Shown: piece after piece, positions 24,911 to 34,083 of the stretch
How positions within the stretch are numbered: position 1 is the stretch's first letter
Layout of the letters: each line of letters opens with the position of its first letter
Assembly (NCBI GenBank): GCA_040877415.1
Contig: JBBDNV010000042.1
Location: 1-36,240 of the forward strand
Reading direction: 5' to 3'
Source: JBBDNV01 sp040877415
GTDB taxonomy: Bacteria > Planctomycetota > Planctomycetia > Pirellulales > PALSA-1355
Length of the DNA stretch: 36,240 nucleotides
The notes under the pieces: generated by a model
Seen by the model: the letters and a program-made list of their open reading frames with translations, nothing else
Databases searched by the model: none
What the model was told of the DNA's origin: nothing
Program-made: the position numbers and the translations under genes

Positions 24911-27664
24911 ATGAAACTCGAACCCGAATTCCTCTCACTTCGCCAACGGCGCCGCCCGTTGCGCTCCTGTCATTGCGAACCGCTCGAATGCCGCATCGTG
25001 CTCAGCACCGTCACGGAAACCCCGCTTTCGATCGACGTCGAGGCCAACTACGAGACGCTGCTCGACGCAGATCACTTGCCGGATCAACACTATCCCGGCG
25101 GGGTCGTGGTGACGGATACACACATCCTTACCGAGACCGAAATCATCCCGCGCTTCGTGGCCCAGCCGACGATCATGTCCGTTCGCAGCGGCAACTGGAG
25201 CGATAGCGGCACCTGGTCGCTCGGGCGCGTGCCGACGGGCGGCGATGGGGTCGCCATCGCGGAAAACATGGCCGTGGTATACACGGCAGTGAACGACGCG
25301 CGGATTGACGGACTGGAGATCAGCGGGTCGCTCATCTTTTCGCCCGCGGTCGACACGCGGCTCGTCGTGGCGAACCTCACCGTGATGCCCACCGGCCGGC
25401 TTCAAATCGGCACGGCCGGCGCGCCGGTGGCTTCCAGCGTGAAGGCCGAGCTGGTCATCGCCGACCAGCCCCTCGATCTGCAACTGGATCCGCGCCAGTA
25501 CGGCACGGGGTTGATCGCGCTCGGAAAGGTCACGATCCACGGCTGGGAGATTGATCAGACGTGGCTTCGGTTGGACGCCGAGCCAAGGGCGGGCGATCGT
25601 AGCCTGCTGTTGGCGCAGCACGTCGGGGGATGGCAGTCGGGAGACCACCTGGTGCTGCCCGACACCCGACAAGTGCGCACGACCGAGGAATTGCCGTTTC
25701 TCGTGGGACAAATTGCGCCTCACTGGGAGGAAGTGGTCATCGACCGCGTCGAGGGCAATCGGATCTTTCTGACGAATCCGCTGCAATACGATCACCTGGG
25801 AGCGCGCAGCACCAGCGGCGGCGGCGTCGAGCTGTTGCCGCACGTCGCGCTGTTGAATCGCAACGTGGTCATTCGCTCTGAAAACTCCGGCGGCACTCGC
25901 GGACACACGATTTTTTTGGCGCGCGCGGACGTTGACATCCAGTTCGCCCGCTTTCTGGACTTGGGCCGCACCGACGCGCTGCGCCCCCTCGACAACACCC
26001 AGTTCGACGGCGACGGCAACGTGACGCACCTGGGCACCAACCAGATCGGCCGATACGCCGTCCATTTGCACCACATGATGGGGCCGGAGAATCCGGACAA
26101 CGCCGGTTATCAGTTCCAATTCGTCGGCAACACGGTCGAGCGTTCGCGGAAGTGGGGCGTCGCGGTCCACGATACCAGCTTCGGCCTGATCGGCCGCAAT
26201 GTCGTTTACGATGCTCAGGGCGCCGGCCTTGCGACGGAAGACGGCTCCGAAATCGGCAATCTGTTCCGCGACAACATCACGATCCGCATTCAGGGCACGC
26301 ACTTCGACGGCAAATGGGGCACGCAGGAGGGGGACTATGGCCGGGGCGGCTCGGGCTTCTGGTTTCGACGCGGTGGCAACCTGGTTGTCGGCAATGTCGC
26401 GGCCGACAGCACCTACGCCGGCTTTGTCTTCGACGGATACTTCACCGGCACGGTCGTGCTGCCGCTGTTCCGCGGCGCCGACAAGCACGAACCCGGCCAA
26501 GGCGTGACCACCGAGTTGAACCCCACCACCCTGGTCGCCGACAACGAGGCCTACGGAATGACCCCCCACGGCCTGTGGGCCGCGTTCGTTGCCGGAAACA
26601 ACCAGTTGCCGAACCAGCCGCTGACCCATATCACGAACCTGCGCTTATGGAACACTTCGACCGACGGCGTGAACGCCTATCACACCGCCCGCCTCACGTT
26701 CGATCAGCTATTGATTCTGGGCGACCTGGCCGCGCTGGACCGCAACGACGCGGGCACAGTCGGCATGGACTTGAGATTGTACGAGAACTTTGCCCTGGTC
26801 ATCCGCAATTCGCGCATCGAGGGCGTTCGAACCGGCATCATAGCGCCTACGCGTGACGCCACCGAGCCCGGCATCGAGCGGCCGACGGTGATTGAAAACA
26901 CAACGCTCAAGAACTATGTGAACATCGTGGTGCTTCCCACTCGCGACGGCGGTCCTCCCCACGGCAACGTGCTGGAAGTGCGCAACGTTTGGTTCGAGCT
27001 GGAGAGCGAAATACCGGATGCCCCGCTGGCGCCCGATCTGGTACCGCCGCCGGCGAATATTCGTATGGCCGCTGGGGGCGAAAACGTCCATTGGACGCAG
27101 CCGAGCATCGTTCGCGTCTACAACTATAACCGGGTTCCCGGCGACAATTTTCAGGTGTTCTACCGTGAACAGGCCCCCTCGTATGTGCTGCCGCAAACCG
27201 ACCCGGCGCTGGTGGGCAACCGCGAGCCAGGAAACATCGGCTCGCCTCAGGCCGGCTTGACCAACGCCGAAAACTGGGCGGCCTACGGTATTTCGATGGG
27301 CGGCGCCGTGGCTCCGCAAGGCGCGTCCGAATCCCGCGAGGAAATCGCCGGGCTGGTGGCTCCCATCCAGGATCTGTCGCTCCTCGCGCCACGCGTGGTC
27401 CTGGTCACGCCGTGGAACGGCGCCATCGTGACCGGCAGTAATATGGTGCACGTCCGCCACAACCTGGTTGGCCTGCTGCCGCCGGGGGCGAACGTTTATT
27501 TCCAATTCGACGGCGGTAACCCGTTTATCTACCTGGACGACTGGACGCTCTTCGATGTGCCGTCCGGACCGCACTCGCTGCGCGCCTATGTCGGCGACTC
27601 CGACGGGAACTTGTTGAGCGGCACGTCGGTCGTGACGACCTGGTTCCTGATGGTAAGTAGTTAA
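24911..27664 (+). CDS. Secreted G8-domain and beta-helix protein, CEMIP/TMEM2-like
   Basis: A 917-residue surface protein. The N-terminus is Arg-rich and ends in CEPLECRIVLS (22-32), a form of the planctomycete 'LExRxxLS' segment found on many large exported proteins. A G8 domain spans about 88-210 (SGNWSDSGTWSLGRVPTGGD, then conserved Gly/hydrophobic spacing). Residues about 320-690 form a right-handed beta-helix with lines such as SRKWGVAVHDTSFGLIGRNV and VYDAQGAGLATEDGSEIGN, close in pattern to animal CEMIP and TMEM2. A C-terminal Ig-like domain covers about 825-917. CEMIP/TMEM2 cut or bind hyaluronan; here a role on an extracellular uronic-acid glycan is an inference. The ATG lacks a clear ribosome binding site. 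It converges on the DUF1501 gene. Confidence 0.75.
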   Translation: MKLEPEFLSLRQRRRPLRSCHCEPLECRIVLSTVTETPLSIDVEANYETLLDADHLPDQHYPGGVVVTDTHILTETEIIPRFVAQPTIMSVRSGNWSDSGTWSLGRVPTGGDGVAIAENMAVVYTAVNDARIDGLEISGSLIFSPAVDTRLVVANLTVMPTGRLQIGTAGAPVASSVKAELVIADQPLDLQLDPRQYGTGLIALGKVTIHGWEIDQTWLRLDAEPRAGDRSLLLAQHVGGWQSGDHLVLPDTRQVRTTEELPFLVGQIAPHWEEVVIDRVEGNRIFLTNPLQYDHLGARSTSGGGVELLPHVALLNRNVVIRSENSGGTRGHTIFLARADVDIQFARFLDLGRTDALRPLDNTQFDGDGNVTHLGTNQIGRYAVHLHHMMGPENPDNAGYQFQFVGNTVERSRKWGVAVHDTSFGLIGRNVVYDAQGAGLATEDGSEIGNLFRDNITIRIQGTHFDGKWGTQEGDYGRGGSGFWFRRGGNLVVGNVAADSTYAGFVFDGYFTGTVVLPLFRGADKHEPGQGVTTELNPTTLVADNEAYGMTPHGLWAAFVAGNNQLPNQPLTHITNLRLWNTSTDGVNAYHTARLTFDQLLILGDLAALDRNDAGTVGMDLRLYENFALVIRNSRIEGVRTGIIAPTRDATEPGIERPTVIENTTLKNYVNIVVLPTRDGGPPHGNVLEVRNVWFELESEIPDAPLAPDLVPPPANIRMAAGGENVHWTQPSIVRVYNYNRVPGDNFQVFYREQAPSYVLPQTDPALVGNREPGNIGSPQAGLTNAENWAAYGISMGGAVAPQGASESREEIAGLVAPIQDLSLLAPRVVLVTPWNGAIVTGSNMVHVRHNLVGLLPPGANVYFQFDGGNPFIYLDDWTLFDVPSGPHSLRAYVGDSDGNLLSGTSVVTTWFLMVSS

Positions 27665-27748
27665 GACCCGTGGCCGCAAAACCCGGCGCGGGCCCGAGGG
27701 AAGCATGGCTTCCATTCCCCGCGCGCGGCCTGGCGTCTCGATTCCGGT

Positions 27749-29200
27749 CTAGGCCCGCACGAGCCGCTCGGCCAGGTTATTTTGCCCGCCGACGTCGGTC
27801 AGCCGCCGCAAGCGGCCTTCGAACAGGTAAGTCAGCTTTTCATGGTCCAATCCCAACAGCGCCAGCATCGTGGCGTGCAGGTCGTGGACGTGGACCTTGT
27901 CCTCGACGGCGCGAAAGCCGAGCTCGTCGGTCGCTCCAATCGTTTTGCCGCCGGCAACGCCGCCGCCGGCCAGCCAGACGCTGAAACCGTACGGGTTGTG
28001 ATCGCGTCCCTTGTTGCCCTGCATCACGGGCGTGCGTCCGAATTCGCCGGTCCACAGCAGCAACGTCGTGTCGAGCATCCCGCGCTGTTTCAGGTCCGCC
28101 AGCAGCGCCGCGATCGGCTTGTCGGTTTTGTCGGCGTTGCCGCGATGATTGCCCGGGCAGTCGCCGTGCCCGTCCCAATCGTTGGAATAGAGCTCGACGA
28201 ATCGCACGCCGCGCTCGACCATTCGCCGGGCCAAAAGGCACATGCGGCCGAAGCGGGCGGAGGGTCCGCCGTCGACGCCGTACAGGTCGCGAATCGCCTG
28301 CGGCTCTTGCGATAAGTCGATCAGTTCCGGGGCCGCCGCCTGCATGCGAAACGCCAGCTCGTAGTTGGCGATCCGCGCCGCCAGGTTCGTGTCGTCGGCG
28401 CGCGGCGACAAATGCTCGTTGTTCCATTTCCCGATCTGGTCGAGCAGCAGTCGCTGCTGGGCGGGCGTGATTTGCGCGGGCGGGCTCAGGTTCTGAATCG
28501 CCGACCCTTCGGTGCGAATCAGGGTTCCCTGGTAAACGGCCGGCAGGAAGCCCGAGCTGTAGGCGCTCGAGCTGCCGCGAATCACGCCGTCGGTCATGAC
28601 CATGAAGGCCGGCAGATTCTCGCTTTGGCAGCCCAATCCGGAGACGACCCAACTCCCCACGCTGGGATGCCCCAACAGCAGGCTGCCGGAGTGCATCAGG
28701 CTCAGCGCCGGGCCATGAATGAATGACTCGTGATAACACGAGCGGACGACCGCCAGGTCGTCGGCAAATCGGGCCGTTTCGGAAAACAAGTCGGAAATCT
28801 CGAGCCCCGACTGGCCGCGCTTTTGGAACGCAAACGGCGAGCCCATCAATTCGGCGCCGGCGGCCGACATGAATTGCAGCTTCAGATCGTCGGATTTGAA
28901 ACTGGCCGGCAGGGGTTTGCCGCTCTGGCGCGCCAGCTCGGGCTTGGGATCGAACGTATCGACCTGGCTCGGCCCGCCCTGCATGAACAGCGAGATCACA
29001 CTTTTCGCCTTGGCCGGAAAATGCGGCTGTCTGGGGGCCAGCGGGCTGGCGGCTGACGCGGCGCCGCCAAACGCGGCCTGGGCGGCGTCGCGGCCCACGA
29101 GATACGCAAGCGCGATCGCCCCCAAGCCGCTGCCCGACTTGACGAGCGCTTCGCGACGGCTCATGACCGCTTCGTGCCGATGGCAGCAGGTCGATTTCAT
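27749..29200 (-). CDS. DUF1501 protein, Tat-exported
   Basis: A 483-residue member of the planctomycete DUF1501 family (alkaline-phosphatase/sulfatase-like fold). A twin-arginine signal, SRREALVKSGSGLGAIALAY, begins at residue 14. Family marks are SVISLFMQGGPSQVDTFDPK, SCYHESFIHGPALSLMHSG, YSNDWDGHGDC, LLLWTGEFGRTPVMQGNKGR and DHNPYGFSVWLAGGGV. The function is unknown; members nearly always pair with a PSCyt1-DUF1549-DUF1553 protein, as here, where that gene ends 17 bp upstream. The pair is thought to act together in the periplasm. Confidence 0.9.
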   Translation of the reverse strand: MKSTCCHRHEAVMSRREALVKSGSGLGAIALAYLVGRDAAQAAFGGAASAASPLAPRQPHFPAKAKSVISLFMQGGPSQVDTFDPKPELARQSGKPLPASFKSDDLKLQFMSAAGAELMGSPFAFQKRGQSGLEISDLFSETARFADDLAVVRSCYHESFIHGPALSLMHSGSLLLGHPSVGSWVVSGLGCQSENLPAFMVMTDGVIRGSSSAYSSGFLPAVYQGTLIRTEGSAIQNLSPPAQITPAQQRLLLDQIGKWNNEHLSPRADDTNLAARIANYELAFRMQAAAPELIDLSQEPQAIRDLYGVDGGPSARFGRMCLLARRMVERGVRFVELYSNDWDGHGDCPGNHRGNADKTDKPIAALLADLKQRGMLDTTLLLWTGEFGRTPVMQGNKGRDHNPYGFSVWLAGGGVAGGKTIGATDELGFRAVEDKVHVHDLHATMLALLGLDHEKLTYLFEGRLRRLTDVGGQNNLAERLVRA

Positions 29201-29217
29201 AGTGCGTCGCCGCCTTG

Positions 29218-31788
29218 TCAGTCGACGAACACGAATTCGTTCAAGTTGAGAATTGCCAAACACAGTTTCGCCAGCGCAGCGCCCTCGTTCGGCGGCAGCC
29301 TGGCCAGATCCCCAGGCGCGTCTTCCAAAGGCGCGCTCGAACCGGCATCGCCTGCCAATGCTTCGACCAGCGCCAGCGCGCCCGTCTTTTCCGATTCGCT
29401 CGGACGCCGCACAAGCGCAACCAGCCATGCCCGCTCGACACAGGCGTCCAGATCCCCGCCCGCTTCGCGCACCACCCGCCCGGCGAACTGTTTGGCCTGC
29501 TCCCAGGCGCGGCGATTGTTGAGCGACCACAGCGTCTGCGGCGCCACCACGGTCACGTCGCGTCTGGGGCTGCTGACCGAATTGACCGGGCTGTCGAACA
29601 CCTCGAACATCGGAAAGAGAAAATTCCGCCGCACGATAACGTACAGCCCGCGGCGGGTATGCTCGCGGGGATCGGCCGACACGGCCCACTGCCACGGTTC
29701 GCGCAAAGCCGATATTTCGTCTTCCGCCAGCGGCGGAATCACGGGCCGGCCGCCCAGTTTCAAATTGATCGTGCCGGCGGTCGCGTGCACGAAATCCCAC
29801 AGCGCTTCGGCTTCCAGCCGGCGCCGATTCGCGCGCCACAAGTAGCGGTTGTCGGCGTCTTTGGCCAGGTTGGCAGGGTCCTGGTAAACGCTCGACCGGC
29901 GGTAAGCATCGGTGAGCATGATCAGGCGGTGCACCTGCTTGATGCTAAAGCCCTGCTCGACGAATTGCCGGGCCAGCCAATCGAGCAATTCGGGATGGCT
30001 CGGCGGCCGGCCCATTTTGCCGAAATCGTTGGCCGTCGAAACCAACCCCACGCCGAAATGCCACTGCCAAATGCGGTTGACCATGACGCGCGCCAAAAGC
30101 GGATGCTCAGGCGACGTGAGCCACAAGGCCAGTTGCTTGCGACTTTCCAGCGGCTGGCCGAGCGGACGGCGAAAATCGGTCGCTGCGCGCAAGATCGCCG
30201 GGATGTCGGGGCCCACGGGTTTTTTCGGCCGATCCAGGTCGCCGCGGCTCAGCACGTGAACTGGAAGCACCAAGGGCCCGTCGACGTGGCCCAGCACCGA
30301 TGCGGTGGGAATCTCCATCAGCCCGTCGAATTTGTCGTTCGGCGAAGAGCCGGCCGCCTCGGGCAGCTCCAGCACGGCCGCGGCGATCCGATCGCGCAGC
30401 CGGCGCTTCTCGTCTTCTTCGTCGGGCGTGAGCGCTCGCCCCTTCACGCGCTCTTCGAACAGCCGATAGGCCCGCCGCGCCTCGTCCAGGGCGATGACGC
30501 GCGGATAAAACTGTTTGAAGTCGGCGATTTCCATGCCGTTCACGAGCGGCAATTCGACCTCCCGCGTGGCGGCGAAAACCGCTTGCAGCGCGTAATAGTC
30601 CCGCTGCGAGATCGGATCGAATTTGTGATCGTGGCAGCGGGCGCAGCCCAAAGTGAGCCCTAGAAAAACGCTGCCGGTCGTGTCGGCCCAATCGGTCAAC
30701 CGCTCGTAGCTGAGCTTTTTGGCATCCATGTTCGACTCATGGATCTGCGGGCCCAGCGTGAAAAGGCCGGTGCCGATGCGCGCTTCGAGATGTTCCAGCT
30801 TTTCCTTGGGCATCACGTAGCTGCCGGCCAGCGCCAAATCGTCGGGCCAGATTTCGTCGCCGGCAATCTGTTCCTGCACGAAACGGTTGTACGGCTTGTC
30901 GTCGTTCAAGCTCTTGACGACCCAGTCGCGATAGCGCCAGGCATTGCGAAAGTAGATGTCCGTCTCGTAGCCGCCGCTGTCGGCGTAGCGGGCCACGTCG
31001 AGCCAGTGCCGGGCCCAGCGCTCTCCGTAGTGCGGCGACGCAAGCAGCTTGTCGACGAGCCGGGCAAACGCCTCGGGCGACTCGTCGGCGACAAACGTCT
31101 CGACTTCCTCGACCGGCGGCGGCAGGCCGAGCAAGTCGAAATACGCGCGCCGAATGAGCGTCCGCTTGTCGGCCGCGGGCGCGACGGACAGCCCCTCGTC
31201 TTCGATTTTCGCCAGGATAAAGCGGTCGATGTCCGAAACGGCTTCTCGCCCGGACGACACGTCCGGCGGGCGCGGATGGCCCATGGGCCGAAAAGCCCAC
31301 AGCGGGTCGGGCTCTCCCGGGTCGGGCGGCCTCGCCAGCGCCGCCTTCCACTGCGCGTCGTCGGCCGATTCGGCTTCCTCGGGATAATTCGGCCAGCGGG
31401 CGCCGTCGTTGACCCAATTGGTCAGCACCGAAATCTCGGCGTCGCTCAGTTGGCCGTCCGGGGGCATCTTGGGGTCATCCGCGTATCGAATGGCCCGAAT
31501 CATCCGGCTTTCATCGGGATCGCCGGGCACGACGACCGGGCCCGAATCGCCGCCGCCCGTGACGCCGGCCGCCGAATCGAGCCGCAGGCTGGACTCCTGT
31601 TTCTCCTCGCCGTGACATTTCCAGCAGCGGGCAGCCAACAGCGGCCGCACCCGCTGCTCAAACTGTTCCACGTCGGCGCGCGAAGGCTCGCCGCATCGCG
31701 CCTGCGCGCAGAGGAGCGTCAGGCAGGCTGCTCGCGCGAAGCCGACGGCAATGCGGCGGGCGATCATGGCTGGCAACCTGGCGGGCAT
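29218..31788 (-). CDS. PSCyt1-DUF1549-DUF1553 protein (planctomycete cytochrome)
   Basis: An 856-residue exported protein. After a signal peptide (about 1-33) comes a cytochrome c-like PSCyt1 domain with CWKCH, and KMPPDGQLSDAEI for the distal ligand region. DUF1549 follows (DRFILAKIEDEGLSVAP, HYGERWARHWLDVARYADS), including a second CARCH motif. DUF1553 makes up the C-terminal half (LARVMVNRIWQWHFGVGLV, TANDFGKMG). Two CxxCH sites imply haem c binding. These proteins are very abundant in planctomycetes and of unknown function, possibly in carbohydrate oxidation. Start: ATG at 31788, or 31767, which gives a slightly shorter signal peptide; neither has a strong ribosome binding site. It is first in an operon with DUF1501. 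Confidence 0.9.
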   Translation of the reverse strand: MPARLPAMIARRIAVGFARAACLTLLCAQARCGEPSRADVEQFEQRVRPLLAARCWKCHGEEKQESSLRLDSAAGVTGGGDSGPVVVPGDPDESRMIRAIRYADDPKMPPDGQLSDAEISVLTNWVNDGARWPNYPEEAESADDAQWKAALARPPDPGEPDPLWAFRPMGHPRPPDVSSGREAVSDIDRFILAKIEDEGLSVAPAADKRTLIRRAYFDLLGLPPPVEEVETFVADESPEAFARLVDKLLASPHYGERWARHWLDVARYADSGGYETDIYFRNAWRYRDWVVKSLNDDKPYNRFVQEQIAGDEIWPDDLALAGSYVMPKEKLEHLEARIGTGLFTLGPQIHESNMDAKKLSYERLTDWADTTGSVFLGLTLGCARCHDHKFDPISQRDYYALQAVFAATREVELPLVNGMEIADFKQFYPRVIALDEARRAYRLFEERVKGRALTPDEEDEKRRLRDRIAAAVLELPEAAGSSPNDKFDGLMEIPTASVLGHVDGPLVLPVHVLSRGDLDRPKKPVGPDIPAILRAATDFRRPLGQPLESRKQLALWLTSPEHPLLARVMVNRIWQWHFGVGLVSTANDFGKMGRPPSHPELLDWLARQFVEQGFSIKQVHRLIMLTDAYRRSSVYQDPANLAKDADNRYLWRANRRRLEAEALWDFVHATAGTINLKLGGRPVIPPLAEDEISALREPWQWAVSADPREHTRRGLYVIVRRNFLFPMFEVFDSPVNSVSSPRRDVTVVAPQTLWSLNNRRAWEQAKQFAGRVVREAGGDLDACVERAWLVALVRRPSESEKTGALALVEALAGDAGSSAPLEDAPGDLARLPPNEGAALAKLCLAILNLNEFVFVD

Positions 31789-31989
31789 TTCTTGGGAGGG
31801 GTTGCGTTGGACGGGCCAATCGCTGCTTGACAGCTTAATCCTTGGGTGGGCCAAAGTCCACGACCGGCGACCGTGCACGCGACATTCGGCCCGGATATAT
31901 TAGGCCCGTTGGGCGGCCCGGCGCGCGGATCGTCGGCGGCACGTCGGGCGATTGCGTGCGGATGGCAACTCAAACGAGGAGACCCGTCG

Positions 31990-32910
31990 ATGATTCGGCC
32001 CGGGCGAAGTGCCTCCGTACTGGCCGCGTTGTTTCTTTCGGCATCGCTAAGCGTGGGAAGCACGGCCCGTCTTTCGGCCCAGGAGCAAGCGGTCGAGCCG
32101 GCCCGGTTCCACCACGTGCTCTTGAACGTCACCCATCCCCAGGAGTCGATAAAGTTCTATGCGCGCGTGTTTGGCGCCACGCCGGTCAAGTTTCGCGGCG
32201 TCTCGGACGCGCTCTTCACGGAGCGGTCGTTCATCCTCTTGAACAAGGTGGACGAGGCGCCCGACAGCAAGCTCAACACGGGCATCTGGCACATCGGCTG
32301 GGGCGGCGTCGACGTGAAGAACGAATACGAGTGGTGGACACGGCACGACGTAACGATCCACACGCCCCTTTCTCCGCTGCGCGGCGCCGACAACTATTAC
32401 ATGTACATCAGCGGCCCGGACAAGGAGCTGATCGAGATCAACACGATGGGGCACCACCGGTTTGCCCACGTGCATTTCTTTTGCACCGACGTGAATGAAT
32501 CGGTCGAGTGGTATGCGAAGCTGCTGGGCCTTAAGCCGCGGTTGCCGCGCCGCGAGAAGCCCCAAGATCTCGCGGCTTCGCGGGGGATTTGGGCCAACGT
32601 GATCCAATGCGACAACGTGACGATGATTTTCTTCGGCAAGCCGGACATGACTCCTTCGCCGCCGTGGTGGCCCGACGAGCCGCTGGTGGACATCCAGCCG
32701 ACCAACGGCCGCCCGATCGACCGCGTCGGCTTTTCCTATCGCGACATTCAGCCGGTCTACGACCGCGTGCAAGCGGCCGGGGCCCGGATCATCGAGCCGA
32801 TCACCGACAAGAAAGAATTCCGTATGAAGAGCTTCCTGGTCGAGGGCCCCGACAAGGTGACGATCGAAATCGTCGAAGCCAAGCCGATACCCGAAGGCGC
32901 GTGGGAATAA
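31990..32910 (+). CDS. Secreted VOC-fold (glyoxalase/dioxygenase-like) protein
   Basis: A 306-residue protein with a signal peptide (about 1-31, ending near LSAQEQ). Two vicinal-oxygen-chelate modules follow. Module 1 starts at ARFHHVLLNVTHPQESIKFY (His41/His42), and the ELIEIN Glu closes it. Module 2 starts at FAHVHFFCTDVNESVEWY and closes with TIEIVEAKP. The four His/Glu positions fit a divalent metal site like that of glyoxalases or extradiol dioxygenases. Export of a VOC protein is uncommon, and the substrate is unknown. GAGGAG at 31976-31981 supports the start. Confidence 0.85.
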   Translation: MIRPGRSASVLAALFLSASLSVGSTARLSAQEQAVEPARFHHVLLNVTHPQESIKFYARVFGATPVKFRGVSDALFTERSFILLNKVDEAPDSKLNTGIWHIGWGGVDVKNEYEWWTRHDVTIHTPLSPLRGADNYYMYISGPDKELIEINTMGHHRFAHVHFFCTDVNESVEWYAKLLGLKPRLPRREKPQDLAASRGIWANVIQCDNVTMIFFGKPDMTPSPPWWPDEPLVDIQPTNGRPIDRVGFSYRDIQPVYDRVQAAGARIIEPITDKKEFRMKSFLVEGPDKVTIEIVEAKPIPEGAWE

Positions 32911-32934
32911 GAGCACGTTTTGATGCTCGTATCG

Positions 32935-32967
32935 CTCGGCCCGCCCCTCGGCCCGCCCCTCGGCCCG
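32935..32967 (+). repeat. 12-bp tandem repeat, 2.75 copies
   Basis: The unit CTCGGCCCGCCC is repeated at 32935-32946, 32947-32958 and partly at 32959-32967, just downstream of the VOC gene. A small hairpin (GAGCA/TGCTC, 32911-32928) precedes it. It is likely a slippage product without a clear function. Confidence 0.8.
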
Positions 32968-33064
32968 TTGCTTGACTTCGCGCCGCATCGCCATTAGCCT
33001 GAAAGCATCACGTTGCCCCCACACATCACTTGGAAATAGGCACGCCCGACGTGAGGAAGTCACT

Positions 33065-33973
33065 GTGGAATTGGCTTTATTCGCGGTTGTGCTGGCCGGA
33101 GTCGTTCTGGTCATCGGCCGCGAAATCGTCCAACCCTCAGGCCGCGTTTCCCGGGCGCAGGCGGCCGTCGCCGCCACAGTTCTCGCCGGCCTGTTCGTGG
33201 CCGCAACGTTTCTCAAGGCGGCCGAGGCCGATAAAGCTTCGGCCAAGAGCCGGGCTGAGGGCCAGCCGGCCGTCAAGAAACTCGTAAAGCCGAAGAACTG
33301 GCCCGCCGATCATCCGCTGCCGCTGGTGGGCTCGAACTGCGCCGCCTGTCACCTGACGGCGGGGCGCGAATTGACCGCGGCGGTCGTCAATTTGGTCCGC
33401 AGCGTCCATGACTTGCAGGAGATGACCTGCTACGACTGCCACGGCGGCAACACGGTCGACGACGTCAAGGCGCACGAGGAAGCGTTCGGCTTCATCGGCA
33501 CCAAAAAGAGCGCACACATCCAGGGCTGCAGCGATTGCCACGCCGAAGCCGCCGAGGCGCTGGCCGCGGGTCCCCACCATTGGGATTTCAGCAAACGCAT
33601 CAACACCGAATACCCCTTGTGCTTTGACTGTCACGGCAACCACGACATCGGGAATCCGCCCCCCGACTTCAAGCTCGAAGCGATGTGCGGCGACTGCCAC
33701 GAGAAGATGGACCAGGAGTTTCCCAATCTCCTTTCGGTCGTCCGCCAGAACGACCGAATGTGGCAGGTGATGGGCAAGGTGCGCCGCAAACGGATCGCGG
33801 AAGAGGCGCCGATCCCCCGCGAGTTTCAGGACGACGTCGCCCAACTACGCAACGACACGATGCTAGTGGTCCACACGTCGAAGGAAATCCCGGCCGACAA
33901 GGCCAAGGACCTCAACAAACGCGCCCAAGCACTTCGCACGGGCATGGAGAAGTGGTTACAATCGAAACCGTAG
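33065..33973 (+). CDS. Membrane-anchored five-haem cytochrome c
   Basis: A 302-residue protein. Two hydrophobic helices lie at about 2-20 and 33-52. Five CxxCH haem-binding motifs follow: 92-96 (CAACH), 122-126 (CYDCH), 155-159 (CSDCH), 186-190 (CFDCH) and 208-212 (CGDCH). A charged, haem-free tail of about 90 residues closes the protein. Many His residues (such as Pro-His-His at 170-172) could be distal ligands. It is probably an electron-transfer protein facing the periplasm, comparable to NapC/NrfH or tetrahaem reductase subunits, but I cannot name a partner. The GTG at 33065 has GAGGAAG five bases upstream. Two stem-loops separate it from the DUF362 gene. Confidence 0.85.
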   Translation: MELALFAVVLAGVVLVIGREIVQPSGRVSRAQAAVAATVLAGLFVAATFLKAAEADKASAKSRAEGQPAVKKLVKPKNWPADHPLPLVGSNCAACHLTAGRELTAAVVNLVRSVHDLQEMTCYDCHGGNTVDDVKAHEEAFGFIGTKKSAHIQGCSDCHAEAAEALAAGPHHWDFSKRINTEYPLCFDCHGNHDIGNPPPDFKLEAMCGDCHEKMDQEFPNLLSVVRQNDRMWQVMGKVRRKRIAEEAPIPREFQDDVAQLRNDTMLVVHTSKEIPADKAKDLNKRAQALRTGMEKWLQSKP

Positions 33974-33977
33974 CCCT

Positions 33978-33999
33978 CTCCCCTGGCGGAAGAGGGGAG
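33978..33999 (+). terminator. Hairpin after the cytochrome gene
   Basis: A 7-bp stem CTCCCCT/AGGGGAG with an eight-base loop starts four bases after the cytochrome stop codon. There is no T-run, so it may be a transcript-stabilising stem or a common intergenic repeat rather than a terminator. Confidence 0.4.
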
Positions 34000-34037
34000 C
34001 GGGCTTGTCGAAGTCGGCATTTACAATCCAAAGTCAG

Positions 34038-34060
34038 CCCCCGCTTCGTCGGGGGATTTT
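34038..34060 (+). terminator. Rho-independent terminator
   Basis: Stem CCCCCG/CGGGGG (34038-34043 and 34050-34055) with loop CTTCGT is followed by ATTTT and more T. It lies between the cytochrome and DUF362 genes and should separate their transcripts at least partly. Confidence 0.7.
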
Positions 34061-34083
34061 TCCGACTGATGCGAGGACCAATC

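Noticed and set aside
24463..25206. 247-codon plus-strand frame upstream of and over the G8 gene
   Set aside because: It runs out of frame into the well-supported G8 gene, and its translation has no domain or signal.
27699..27713. GGAAGC/GCTTCC hairpin after the G8 gene
   Set aside because: It has a three-base loop and a short stem but no T-tract; not a convincing terminator.
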